From Strobilurus pachycystidiatus (Eukaryota > Basidiomycota > Agaricomycetes > Agaricales > Physalacriaceae): DNA of 64,000 bases. Both the position numbers and the translations under genes were made by a program. The stretch spans positions 2,108,001 through 2,172,000 of the forward strand of contig JAHLMK010000007.1 of NCBI GenBank assembly GCA_019915135.1, written 5' to 3'. The notes under the pieces were generated by a model. The model did no database searches. It was given only the letters and a program-made list of their open reading frames with translations, and was not told where the DNA came from. Every line of letters starts with the position of its first letter. Positions within the stretch are counted from its first letter, which is position 1. Positions 1 through 11,105 of this stretch are shown here, piece by piece.

Positions 1-30
1 CCTTCCGCTAGATATTGGCCTATACCCACT

Positions 31-2390
31 ATGTCTAGCTCCTCGACTAGTGTCACCTCGCCTAACCGCCCCGCAGTCGGTCCAGCGCGCGTGAAGTACG
101 CTCCTCTCAAATCATATGAGGGCAAAGTCGGCTACTATGATGAGGCAGAGCGCATGGTCATCACGTCTCCCAATTGCGACCACATCGAGCTCCCGCCCTA
201 TCCTCGCGAGAACCACGTCACATCCATGCTTGCAGACAGACACTTTGGCCACGACGACCCTCTCTACCACCCGCAACCATTTGACTACTCCGTCGCTCAT
301 CTAGCACTCATTCGCCACCCTTCTAAACTTCAACACACTGATCAACTGCTTTGGTGGCTGCCTACCCCATCACATTTTGAAGGTGTCAAGATGGGAGATG
401 CATCGGGCGGCCTTGGCGTTATCGACGTCCAGTTTTGCGATATCCTGAAGGACCATTGGCGGCGGGTCAGGAAACATCTTGGCGAGGAGAACATGAAGTT
501 ATCGGGTACGGACGATGTTCACAAGCTCAACCGCGACCCCTACCTCCACGATGTTTTCCCTCGCATGAAGTATCTTGCTGGGCGTCTCGACATACCTTCA
601 AGCTTTGACGAGGCAGTGATGGTATGGTCCATGCTTCAGCGTCTCATTCTCGAAGTCGAGGCGCGCATCACTTGGCTGCTTGAAGTGCGAGCCCTTTTCC
701 GCGACGTTACTGCGAAACGAGTTGGCGTGCGGAATGTTGTCGGTGCAGTGACCGACCAGAAGGATGTCGCCGAGAATCTCTATCGAGTACGTGTCTAGTT
801 GCTTATGCTTGCGATTAGCACTGATTTAACTGCTAGGCTGGTGTTCCTGTCTGGCTCTGCCGTCCAATGGGTGCTGAAGAGGGTGTCTGGGTCGACGACT
901 GGGTTAATCATCCGCCGATGATGCGCCCGAAAGACTTCGTTGTCTCATACGCCCACGCCACGCCTCCCCACCCTATCGTTTTCGAAGGGAGCATCGCCTC
1001 TCTGGAGCGTTATCGTGGAATGGCTCACTATATCAAAAAACTTGCTTCTCCGCCGGATTTCTTCTCCAACAAGACAGGCGTTGCCATTACTCCCTCTGCA
1101 TCCACATCCTCTGCTGTCACCGCCGTCATTCCATCGTCTGCTTCTGTACCTTCCGCGTCGGGACCATCACGCCGCAAGACCCCAGGAACCATGGCCCATA
1201 GCCAAAGACCTTGTAAGATCTTTCAATATACATATGTTATCAACGTCAGTCCTGACTAACAAATTATAGATCCACTTCCTGCCCGCCCAACCACCAACAA
1301 GCCCAAAGGTCCGACTCAGATGCCACGCGACAAGTTCGTGGATGTGGATTCGCCACTGGTGCCGCGTTCAGTTGGGAGTTGGACGAAAGCCCTTACCCGC
1401 GTCAAGGCAGATACGACCAATACGCCGCGATTCGTTCCTGCCGCGAGCATCAATGCTGGCTACGCCCTCCCTGATCCAAATGTCATCGCTGGGGTTGAGT
1501 CGGACACAACTCGTGGATACATGTTCACCGCCTACGTCCGCCTCCGCCACGTCCTCCACTATCGGCTACAGTCATTCGCCATGGAGCCACTCAAGGCCAA
1601 CGCTTGGAGGCGAATTCTAGGGATCGAGCTCCATCCAAGCGAGGGAGAAGGGTACTCAAAGGTGCAGCATCAAGAGATGAAGAAGGATCTGGTTGACTGT
1701 ATCGAAAAGGGTGGCCTTCAGGTGCGTAATTTATTAACTTACATATGCATACTTATCCCTCATCAGGGTACGGTGGATGTCTCCAACCTCAAGCACTCTT
1801 CCGTCAATTGGCGCGGCACCGAACTAGAGGAATACCAAGTCCCACCCCCTCGAATCGCCAAAGAGATCCTCTGGGAACTCTTCGAAGTCAACTTCCGGTT
1901 TGAGCTCCTCGCCCTCGACCGCCAGTGCTACAAACTGAAACCAGAAGGCTTTGCCGAGGCTGCCATGGACGTTGATGTTGAGGAGTCGGAAGCTGAAGAA
2001 GGAGAGGAGACGGAGGACCGTAGCTTTGATGACCTCGACGCCTCATCTCACGCGGATCGCCAGCTTCGAGTACTCGGTGCCATCAGCTACTGGGAGAGCA
2101 GTCTCATCCCCGGCAATTTCAAGGACATGGATGACCAGGGATTTGGCTCACAATTCCATCCAGAGCGGCGTCGGGCCTTTGGCGAGTTATTCCGTGTGAT
2201 GCGCAGGTGGTGTGGCGTTCCCGAGATGGACAGAGCCACGGTCCGGGCAGCGACCAAGTGTCTCGGCGAGGGGACTCTGGACCTCGGGGAGCAACTCATT
2301 GCCGAGGATCGTGTCGCCTATCATTATGTTAGGTGTTTTCATCAAGTATTTGGACGCCCGCCTCTCGTACCTCACGGACTTCGCAGTTGA
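31..2390 (+). CDS. Gene X, unknown spliced protein, copy 1
   Basis: Four exons join in frame: 31-786, 837-1212, 1270-1721 and 1767-2390, with GT-AG introns of 45-57 nt. The last intron is a multiple of three and stop-free, so it could be retained. The start is the ATG opening MSSSSTSV. The product is about 735 residues. It has a conserved-looking N-terminal region rich in aromatic and His residues, a Ser/Ala-rich linker near residues 340-375, and an acidic stretch (DVDVEESEAEEGEE) in the C-terminal third. I see no signal peptide, membrane segment or known catalytic motif. I recall similar proteins of unknown function in Agaricomycete genomes but cannot name a family. It lies upstream of a KDZ transposase in the same orientation, so it may be KDZ cargo. 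Copy 2 differs here by two synonymous changes. Confidence 0.8.
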
Positions 2391-3511
2391 GTTATAGACT
2401 ATACATATGCATACGGACATTTTAGCCACAACTTCTTGACATTGTACCGCATCCCCCACCGAACGTTAAAAATTTTTACCCGCCTCACAAAATGTACTAT
2501 ATCTTGTAGTCATATTTAGATGACTTTTTTTTTGGCAGTGGTAGACAAGAAACGGCGTGATATAATGTGTGAATTAGTAAGGCATTCATCGCCGTTTGGC
2601 CCAGTGGTAAAGGTCCGTGTCACTTAAATCTCGATTTTCGTGAATCTGGCTGAGAGCTCCGTGGGTTCAATACTCACGGGGTTCATTTTGCACGATGAAA
2701 CTGAGAAATATTCGCAGATATTTGCCACGAATATTCGGATCCTCGGACACCATAATCTATAATCGTGGAATACTCGTTAATTGTATATACTCGTGATATT
2801 CGTGTAATCATATTCATGAGTGAGACTAAGATTATAGTTGAATATACTCTGTTTTACTCTATATTCGTGGTCAAGTCTAAGCCTTGTGGATATTAAAAAA
2901 AGCCCGCTCATAGGCTAGGGCTTGGGGCTGTGGGTAGTGTTACATGGTTCCCAGTGGTTATAACCTCCCATCTGGAAACGGCGCCTGTGGCTATAACCAC
3001 TACATTACCCCAGGAATTACAGCTTGGCCTGCCTCTCTTCCGGATACATCAGAAACCACTGGCAAAAAACTCCCAACAAATAATCATCCCGATCCCAACC
3101 CTCCTGCCCAGCAAGCACGCGAATCAAGAGGTCGACTTCTTCCTTCAAGTCATTGTACTGCCCCCGGTGGAATTTTATCACCGACCTATCCCCATGTCGT
3201 CAGTGAATTCCGATGTCTACAGCAGCGTATGTCGACTTACCCAATAAATTTACTAGGCGGGTCTTCTGGGGCGGCCAGTGGCGAGGAGCTCGTCGCCTCA
3301 CGGACGTATTGCGAGACGATGGGTGTCATGGTGGAAGAGAGCGATATCGAAGAGTCTGCCCTTTGCGACGTTTGAATCGTTCGTACGTCAACTCTTCTCG
3401 ATGCGGTTTCGGGGGTCCTCGGTGCGAAACTGACCCAAATGCTCTGATTCTCTAAGGCCCCCCCCTTTGGACATTTGAAGATTCGACGTGTTCGCCATTT
3501 CCTCGCCACCA
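2391..3511. other. Spacer with tRNA-like sequence and ATATTCG-rich tract
   Basis: No convincing gene is seen between gene X and the KDZ transposase. It holds a T-run (near 2525), a tRNA-like sequence (2590-2690), and an AT-rich tract (about 2705-2885) with repeated ATATTCG/CGAATAT-like words ending near an A-run at 2895. Short open frames at 2944-3375 and 3213-3455 have no recognisable content. One could be a 5' exon of the transposase, but I cannot show it. Confidence 0.5.
2590..2690 (+). other. tRNA-like (possible SINE head), copy 1
   Basis: TGGCCCAGTGGT resembles a pol III A box. GGGTTCAATACTC, about 65 bases further on, resembles a B box and forms a T-arm-like hairpin (GTGGG/CTCAC). The 5' flank does not pair with the 3' acceptor-like sequence, and the spacing is long. 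It is therefore a degenerate tRNA, an intron-containing relic, or the head of a SINE whose body is the ATATTCG-rich tract. Confidence 0.3.
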
Positions 3512-6500
3512 ATGACAAAAGATCGCAGCGCCAGGCAACATAGGCTCACCAACTCGAACAGTGTCAGTGTGCGCTCTTACTACGTCTCCAAAAAGGGCAA
3601 GCTCTCTGTACGCGGGGCTGGTCCTTTGTCTATATCTTGCCGTGACTGCGTACGCGACGACCCTGTCGCGCCGCCTTCGTGGGATGACTTTGACATGGGT
3701 GGTAGTAGCCTGGACAATTTTGATACAATCGAGTCCTCCCCCCAGGTGCAGCAAGTCTTTGAGATGGTGCGCCGTGGTCGGGAAGGACGCGCTGGGATGC
3801 GGCGGGCCGCGACGAAGAAGGTGAAGGCCCAACCTCCTTCATCGCCCGACTTGTATTCTGATGTTTCTTTGTAGCTTCGAGAATTACATCGTTGGACAGG
3901 ATTTGGAGGAGGGTCTGATTATCGAGTGGAGTATTGCAACGAGCTCATACGGAAGAAGGGTCGCGGCGGTTTTCGATCCGCCCTCTGCGCGTGCGCGCAA
4001 GATAGCCTGGACCGTTTTGTTGACGCTGATGGGGACATCTCAATGGAGAGACGCGAGGCAGCTCTGGCTGAACGTTTCGCCGGGCTGGTCGAGGCGCACC
4101 CCGCCATCTATCGGTGCACTCAATGTCACCCGTCTCGTCTAGACTGTGAGGCGTGCTCTCTAGAGAGACACCGCTTCTCTCCGTTACACAACGTCAAGGT
4201 GCGACCACTTGTCTCTTCTGCTCACATAGGCAATGGTTGTTCATGATTTACCTGCAGCGCTGGACAGGTGATCGCTTCGTAAAGCAACCGCTGCGCGATC
4301 TTGGACTCCGCCTACAGCTGGGTCATGAGGACGTATTGTCTTGTCTCGTCCCCGTGGCGCAGGATCGCTTTACCATCGTGCATGATAACGGTCTTCACGA
4401 GGTCTTGGTCGATTTCTGTGGCTGTCCGGACAAGCAGCCTCGGCGAGTCCAGCTTCTTCGAGCAGGACTCTTTCCCTCCACCATTCGCCACCCGCGTACT
4501 GCCGTCTCCCTGGAATGTCTCGACGACTTTGACGCCCTTACTCTTACTGGGAAGGTCTCCGCATACGATTATTACAAGCATCTGACGGATCCTACGGGCT
4601 TGGCAGTGCCAAAGGTGAGCTATACACCAGTTTCCAATTGTTTGTCGGCTGATAAGATATAACAGGATCGATACAAGCCCTTCCTGCGTGTTGTGCGCTG
4701 ATGTGCAAGTTCGGAATAGACCTCTGAAAAGAAGCTATCGTCTAACCACACTATCAATCCTTATCACAACTAGTACTCCTTGTAAGGGAGCTGGGGTGCA
4801 CAAAGGTTCGAGAGAACAAGGTGCTTTTGGGTAATGGAGAAATAGAGATGTATTCCGAATCGCTGTAGTTAAACTACGAGTTGTTTTTGGGGGTGTAGGG
4901 ATTCTGATCGAAATGACACAAGAAAACCTTGAAGTCGTAGGCCGAACCTCTTGACGTATGAAGACCTTAAACAGCGCGAGGCAATGTAGCTTCTACCTAT
5001 CAAGTGCTCTGGTGTACAAGGACTTTGTCTTGGAATCGTCAGGCCGCTACCGCAGGTTTTACGCCACTGGACTGCTAACGATAAGGACTCCTTCTTGCAC
5101 TTAAACCAAACTTCTAGTGTCTTGCACCGGGACCAAAGGTTCCGAAAGGTGTCTCAGACGTTGACAACACTCGTTCAAACTCGACTTATTCCTCAAAGGG
5201 AAGTACTTCACGAAAGAGCGTGAGTGCAGGGCAGAACCACTTGCAAACCGGCCTTCTTGCGAATACAAGGTTCTAACACCAAGTAGATTCGTTGGTACTT
5301 GACTTGGTACGTCGGAATAAGGTTCTTTCGAGTCTTTCAAGGAGCTTGGCAACACCTGATGTCTTTAAATCTTGGAAAGGTCTTTGGGGTCTTTGGGTAC
5401 TTTGCAGAAATGAGTCGAAACTCGAGATAGATTCACTACAACGGCTGCGTCTGACTAGCGGCTACTGGAGGGGGCTCTAAGCTACCGAAATATGGGTCCT
5501 TTGGGCCCTTTTATACTACTGGTGGGTTCCTACTGAGTAAGCATCTATTCTAGGATCGGATACATCGGACTTTCGAGTCATACAAGTGCTGGATTCTTAT
5601 TGGCTATCCCTGGTCGAAACAACTGCGGACAGGCCGCTTGGTCCTTTAGCCATATACGCCACCTTGGCGGTATGGTACAATCCTTGTGCCCAGGAGATCA
5701 AGGTCCGATAAGGACTTCGATCCTTAGGTATCTTTATGTTGCAAGGTCCTACGGACACCTGCTTTCTTGTGGATAGGTTGGATGGAGATCGTTAAGAACG
5801 TCCTTTCGAGCGCAGACACTACAGGGGAGTGCTTTCTTAAAGTGGTAATACACCCTGCTTTCGGGGTGGTCCTTGATCGTGGATCATGATCGATCGGCAT
5901 AGCGGAAGGCGTCGGTTCGGAGTCCTTGACAGCTCCGAAGATTGTTTCCCCAAAAGGGTTGTGACGTCCTTGAACTATTTCGGGACCTTCCAGGTCTTTG
6001 GGTTGAGGTGCGCCGGTCTTGGGTCGCTCTAACTGAACCGCCTGGAGACCTTTGGACCCTCCTTGGGTGCGAATGGTTATAGCACATCGTCTGTAGTACC
6101 AGGTACACGCAAAGGTACGGGATCTTAAACGGGATCCAACGCGCGGATAAGGATATTCGGATGAAGGTGATCGAAGGTTTCGATCGCGCCTGTCCTAAAG
6201 GACTTGTTAAGGCGCCTAGACCTTGTCCTGGAGGCTTGCCCGCGTCAAGGCAGTAACTCCTGCGTGCTCTATCCTAAGTACTTGACTGGAGGTTCCTAAG
6301 GTCTTTGGGCTGTTCAGGAATCGCAAAATTCCCCGTTTCTAGTACTGGAATAGTACCCTGCGTATCAGCGCCAGTTCCGACATTTGACGCTCATGATGCG
6401 CGGCGGCAAAGGCTGCGAGGATGACGGCGTTCATAATATTGGAGTTGGCGAACTGGCGCTGGCGTGTCCAGCCTGCCCTAGACCGGGAATCAACCTGCCC

Positions 6501-6645
6501 TCTAATTGGAAAGAGGCTCCGCCGGAAGACGAGTGCGCTCTCCTTTTTTTCAGATAATTTGCTATACTGATGCACACCGTAGATTTCTCTATCAGAAGAT
6601 ACAGGCCTCCGACGCCAATTTCCGTCTGGAGAATTTCTCACCTGT
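3512..6645 (+). pseudogene. KDZ transposase, split by LTR and truncated (KDZ1 copy 1)
   Basis: Exons 3512-3820, 3875-4198, 4258-4614 and 4666-4698 join in phase 0. They encode a basic N-terminus, a Cys/His cluster (YRCTQC, CEAC, then a PLH motif), the LGL-QLGH segment, the DFCGC motif and an ALFP-like region. These are typical of the cysteine-cluster N-terminal half of KDZ transposases. The frame is cut at 4698 by a solo LTR. It resumes at 6372 (QFRHLTLMMRGGKG, CPACPRPGINLP, SDANFRL) after removal of the LTR and one copy of the 4-bp target repeat. An intron at about 6532-6579 restores the frame to the DANFRL motif. Homology ends near 6645, so most of the catalytic core (YDIACQ, DGEGIER) is missing. 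The 3512 start is the first in-frame ATG. It cannot make an active transposase. Confidence 0.88.
4699..6367 (+). mobile_element. Solo LTR, Ty3 family A
   Basis: It begins TGATGTGCAAG and ends GCGTATCA (TG...CA), 1669 bp. It is flanked by GCGC at 4695-4698 and 6368-6371. The 4-bp target repeat is independently supported because removing one copy plus the LTR restores the KDZ reading frame. It matches the two LTRs of the full element at 48099-64000. A single LTR with intact target repeats indicates LTR-LTR recombination. Confidence 0.95.
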
Positions 6646-7376
6646 AGCAGGCAGACTGATGTATGAGCTGTGCCAAATGGCACATGTACCTCATGCATGA
6701 GGGGTGCCATATAGCACACAGCCAAAATCAGAGGCGGGAAATAGCTGGGGGCGGGGCTGATGGCTGGGAGCGGATGGGGAGCTCACTGTGCGGCGGGTTG
6801 AGCCCACTGTGTGTCGGAGACATGGCTTATGTGATCCTAGATGGGCGGGAGAGGCTACCAAATTGGGATAGCTAGGGGATGGGGGGAAAAGGCGGGTAAG
6901 CGGGGATGGGTGGGATTGGGGGGTCGGCTGAATGGGGTGGGGTAATGTGTGAGGTGATGGGTAGCTCCCGTTGGGTATTAGGGTGGGGTGGGGTCAGTCA
7001 GTGTGGCGCAATTGAGGCAGGAGGAGCATGGATATTGGGCTGGGGTCGGGCATGGTCCGGGCATAGGGTAGGGGTTCTAGGGTGGGTTCTGGGTGGTATA
7101 TAGCTTTGTTGTGTGGCGTACCAATAAGGATAGGGGATTTTGCTGGGGGTATTCAGCAAATGATGGGGGGTGATCAGGATATGATCGGGCCTTCCTCTCT
7201 TGGGTTTCCGGCCTTGATCACACCTCAAATGAGCTGGGGGATTCAGGAGCACCCCCACATTCAAGTGTGGCGCCTTTTTAAAAAAGTTTTTTTTGTGTGC
7301 GCCTCACTCACTGTCACTCATTCTGGTGAAAAAAAAAATTATGCAAAAAATTCACAAAACATTGTACATGAAATGT
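6646..7376. other. Non-coding, G-run-rich tract
   Basis: An imperfect hairpin at about 6665-6722 (GCTGTGCCA paired with a later TGGCAC/GTGCTA segment) marks where KDZ1 homology stops. From 6720 to about 7110 the plus strand is dense in runs of three to six G. A/T homopolymers follow at 7277-7340. No gene is supported. Confidence 0.5.
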
Positions 7377-9976
7377 CTACAATTGTCCTAAAACAAAGAG
7401 AATATCCACTACTGCTCTGGTCCAGCTGGTCATCTGATGCTTGTACCTCTCCTGCGCCCGCTTGTCCCCTGTTTTTGTCACCATCACATCAATCAAAAAC
7501 CTCCAGAAAAAAAGTGTTGCAAGGACGTTTACGAATCCATTGATACCCTTTATACGCAGTCGCCCCCACTCCTCATCCTGCACTCCGTCCAGCTTTTGCA
7601 GAAACCACTGCAAACCCTCTGCTTGCCTCATCAGAATGGTTACCCCGTCCCAATCTCCCCTCGCTCGGTTTGCTGGCTGCAAAAAGGTCCACCATCCCAA
7701 GAAATCCTTTTCCAGAGCAGGAGTATTCTGCGTCGGTGGTGTCCACGGCCAGCGCCTAGCTCTAGCAATCCAGTCGCCCACAACGGGAGGTTGACCAGTC
7801 TTCGCCTTGATGTTGCCGGTCTCTAGCTTCCCCCCCTATGCGAGAACTGTCCTCCGTCTCAAACTTTATCCAACGCCACACAAGACGCCCCCACTGCTCC
7901 CCATAATCTCCTGATTGAAACATCTTCAGACAATGCTGCAACTTGGCATCCACACCCACCCCCATGCTCAGCTTATGCAGGGGTAGATGCCCCTCAGAAA
8001 CGTCAGAGCCAGAGGTGTCATCTGTCCGGGCGCGTTTAGAGGGAGTAACAGCACCCCCGTCTTCCATTGAACGCTTTGATGCCAGAGGGGGGGATATGCG
8101 TGATAATGGGCTAGGCGGGCTAGGCGACATCCGGGGTGGTGCAGCAGCGGGAGGTTCAAGTGATCGCTCATATGAAGGAGCCGGCGACGGTTGTGGAGAG
8201 GGAGCAGGAGATGCGCGTGGCGAAGGAGCCGGCGACGGTTGTGGAGAGGGAGCAGGAGATGTGCGTGGCGAAGGAGCCGGCAACGGTTGTGGAGAGGGAG
8301 CAGGAGATGTGCGTGGCGAAGGAGCCGGCAACGGTTGTGGAGAGGGAGCTAAAGACAGACGCGGCAGAGGCGCAAGCGGGGAGCAAGGCGAAAGAGCCGG
8401 AGATGCACGCGGCAAAGGAGCCAGCGAAGGGTGGAGCGACGCAGCAGGAGACGGACGTGGGGAAAGAGCAGGCGACGGTTGACGTGAAGGAGCCAGAGAG
8501 GGAACGAGAGGCGACTGCGTTGGGGCGGCGTCCTTGTTCAAAGATGGAGGGGGATCTCCTCCAACGGCGGAGAGGCTGTGCATACGTTCATCGCTTGAGT
8601 CAGAGAATCGGGAGATGGTGACGTTTCCCTCCTCTGCGCTCAAGTCATCCTCGGCCACATCTCGGCTGTCCGAATTCTTCAAACCGAGAGATTGACAGTG
8701 CTCGACACCTAGAACAGAGTTCTGATTTTGATTCAATTTGACGAAAAAAGGTGCTTACTGTAGCATTGCTTCAGAAATTTCCCCCAGGCAGGCTTTAAAA
8801 CCTTGCTATGAAAGGTTGGATCAGCTTGCACAAAGTTCAAGCTGACACCACCCTTCGTCATACCCGAACACACCCTTACAAAAGCATAAGTCACTTGTCG
8901 ATGGAAGGAGATAGCACGTACGTCAACATTGTGAGCCGACCTCCATTGACGGGCTCGGGTCCACCTCCTACACTCATGAAGGACCATCCTGTCTCCAACC
9001 GCAGGTCGTCCAGAAAATTTTGCAATCGTTCTGCGACCGTCTCCAAAGCCCTGATTCCAAGTGATGTCAGCTAAAATCTTTTCAACCTGAATGAGAACGT
9101 ACTCTTGAATCTCCTGAGGATTGGTACAGGGCCCCTCATCCCTTCGTGCCGCCAACTCCTTCACCTTCCCCGCGTAGAGCGTCTGCGCCACCTCCAGGTT
9201 TGACTTGGACTTCATCTCCCAACCCTCCTGCACGGCTTTTGGCAACGCCTCAAACGCCGTCTTCTTGTACTTGGTCATTCTCCCTGCGCGCGAGCCTTTC
9301 AGTTTCTCCTTGACCTCCGCCGTGTACGCCTTTGGATCCCCAAACTCTTCCTCCAGTGATTTGCGAAAGCCCTCCATCACGACCACCTTTTCCTCTTCAT
9401 ACCACAGCTCCAACGCCGATATTTTGCGAGGTTTCCTCAACTGCTTCTGAGCCCCCCTCTCCTTCTCGCGTGTCTTCTTGGCCCTATCCCGAGCTTTGGT
9501 TGTGTCGCTGTGGCGCTCGATGTACTCAATGCGCCTTTGCAGCTTCTATATGGTTCGGCGAGGGGGTCAGGAACGCTTCAGCTCAAGTCAAAATGAGGAC
9601 GCACGGCTACCAGGTCCTTCTCCCTGGCCTTAGCCTCCTCAAAGGCAGCCAGCGCAGCCAGGTATCTTCCCTCATCCCCTTCCCTCCTCTTCGCCAACTC
9701 CTCTTGCCCCTCCCCCTCTCCCGGCGGAGAATCAAAGTCTTCACGCCTTGGCTCGATTCTTTCCTCCACGATAGCTTCGTCGTCAACGCTCGCCAAGAAA
9801 TCATCCGTGGGCTCCCATGAGTTAGGGTACTCTGGTGGAAAACGCTTGAAGAAGCTGCGGATGATATTACGAGCTGCGTCGGAGCCTTTATTCTCTTTTA
9901 CGGCGTCCTTGTAAAATTGGGCCTGGGACAGAAGGTATGCGCCGCGCTTTCCCCGAAAGGTACCAGAATTAGGCAT
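7377..9976 (-). pseudogene. Cargo gene a2, probably frameshifted
   Basis: Exons 9976-9605, 9545-8759 and 8708 onward join in frame, starting at the ATG of MPNSGTFRGKRG. The N-terminal domain (FRGKR...FFKRFP...EP...VDDEA) is a paralogue of the a1 N-terminus. A long basic helical middle and a Ser/Pro repeat region follow. The C-terminus is Trp-rich (GDWIARARRWPW, GWWTFLQP) and resembles the end of K2 gene a (KAWWLWWDTMQPAWR). Near 7830 the frame changes at a run of six C/G, so a one-base frameshift probably separates the C-terminal 150 codons (stop at 7377). An unrecognised intron is an alternative. It probably acts in the nucleus, judging from its basic character. Function unknown. Confidence 0.65.
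8173..8345 (-). repeat. 48-bp coding minisatellite in gene a2
   Basis: About 3.5 near-identical 48-bp units, starting GAAGGAGCCGGC on the plus strand. On the minus strand they encode alternating SPAPSPQP and SPAPSPRT blocks. The flanking 8346-8520 has weaker relatives of the unit. The length keeps the reading frame. Confidence 0.85.
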
Positions 9977-10196
9977 AGTTACTGAACCAAAAAAATCAGT
10001 CAATCTGGTACCAGGGCTTGGCTAGGCCACTTACCTTGCAAGAAACAGGAAATGTAAGACCGAGGGAGTGGTGCAAGAGCAAGGCAGACGCGGTTTCCTA
10101 TTTGGGTATCTGGTGCACTCCGGGCCCGCTTATTAGTCCTAGACATGAGCACGAGTATCAGCCCCTATCTGTATAAATCGGCGCATAGCCACTGCA

Positions 10197-10463
10197 ATTC
10201 TGATCAGAATGAGATCAAACATGAAGCAATTTGGTGGAGAATTGAGTGAGTTATGTGGAAATCAAGTTTTCATTGCGATCTGATCATTCTACCGGGGCCC
10301 AGAGCTAAAATACTGATTTAGGACGGATATATTCGGATATCTCGCTTGTTATGCCCCTGGAACCAGGTAGAATGATCAGAGAGTGTTGAAATCTTGTTTT
10401 TCACATAACTCACCCAATTCTCCACCAAATTGCTTCATGTTTGGTATCATTCTGACCAGAATT
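10197..10463. mobile_element. Foldback/MITE-like element
   Basis: Two arms of about 105 bp, both starting AATTCTG and reading inward through AACATGAAGCAATTTGGTGG to TCTGATCATTCTACC, face each other around a loop of about 55 bp. The arms match well over most of their length. I could not define a target duplication. It lies between genes a2 and a1 and may have cut gene a1. Confidence 0.75.
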
Positions 10464-10474
10464 TCAGCGGCTAT

Positions 10475-10979
10475 TCAACAAAAGGTGAAACATCCGTCTT
10501 TGGGATCGCGGATCGTCAGGCGTTTAACGTGCTTGCGAAATTTTCCGGCTCGATAAATGAACCAGCGGCGAAGACGCTGACAACCGCATGTCAGTCAATA
10601 TTCTCGTCCATGACATTACATGCAGACTCACCTCATTCATTCTCAGGATATGCTGTCGCTTAGCGGCGTACTCCTCCTCTGTCAAATCCGTGTTGTCCGC
10701 CGGCAAAGCCTTCAACGCGTCGTAGGGCACGATAGTCTCCGGCTCCTCGCAATCTTGTAGCGGCCACGGGAATTGGGCGTGAAACTGACTCTGCAACTCC
10801 TTCAGCTTTTTCTCGACTGCCTGCCAGCCGTGCTGTACGGCGTCTACGAAGTCAGCCACCTGAGGCTCAAACACTTCCGCGCGTTTACCCTCCATCCATC
10901 CCTTCGCATTGCGTCGGTTTTTCTTTGCGATGGGAACATAAGCTCTCTTTCGCCCCGGGGCCGTTGTTTTCACCACCAT
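10475..10979 (-). pseudogene. Cargo gene a1, N-terminal fragment
   Basis: Exon 1 (10979-10632) starts at ATG (MVVKTTAPG) and encodes NAKGWMEGKR, QFPWPLQD and LTEEEYAAKR motifs. These align with the start of K2 gene a (NAKGWMSGSR, LFPWPMED, LTAEQVALK). The intron (10631-10577) is at the same place as in K2. Exon 2 begins RLRRWFIYRAGKFRKH, again like K2 (RIADWCAYRFRKER), but stops after about 33 codons. The foldback element begins just beyond, and the rest of the gene is absent. Confidence 0.7.
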
Positions 10980-11105
10980 GACGGTGTGGCTGGCGGTCTG
11001 TCACTCGATGGAAGCAGCGTATCTTTCGGACCGGCCGGGAGGAAACCACACAAGTGGTCATTTGCAATCGTCGATCTTAGGCACTTGACTTAGTCTTTCA
11101 CCATC
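10980..11105. promoter_or_regulatory. Divergent promoter region a1/b
   Basis: Only 126 bp separate the start codons of a1 (minus) and b (plus). The homologous pair in K2 is separated by 124 bp. The conserved divergent spacing suggests a shared bidirectional promoter. No clear TATA box was seen. Confidence 0.45.

Larger units (their letters stand above)
1..6430 (+). repeat. Duplicated block, copy 1
   Basis: This block is repeated almost exactly at 28457-48098, where K2 interrupts it. It contains gene X, a tRNA-like sequence, a KDZ transposase gene and a solo LTR. By eye the two copies differ at about ten bases plus one base in a T-run. Nine of the differences are transitions, eight of them at CpG. 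The left end lies outside the window. The two copies could be a segmental duplication or two insertions of one KDZ transposon. Confidence 0.95.

Noticed and set aside
2944..3375. 143-codon plus-strand open frame upstream of the KDZ1 gene
   Set aside because: Pro/Ser-rich without a family match or a clear splice link to the transposase; both duplicate copies keep it only because they are nearly identical.
5101..5355. Repeated 84-codon and 62-codon open frames seen in every family-A LTR
   Set aside because: They overlap on opposite strands, lie inside the LTR and lack any conserved protein feature; their recurrence only reflects LTR copies.
4699..6367. Host gene with promoter between gene X and K1
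   Set aside because: The interval is a solo LTR with exact 4-bp flanking repeats and matches the LTRs of element A.
8163..8420. CRISPR-like direct repeats
   Set aside because: Units are contiguous with no spacers, lie inside a coding exon, and the genome is fungal.
7943..8621. Two plus-strand open frames with regular repeats (GAGDGCGEGAGD and similar)
   Set aside because: Shadows of the 48-bp minisatellite in gene a2 on the minus strand.
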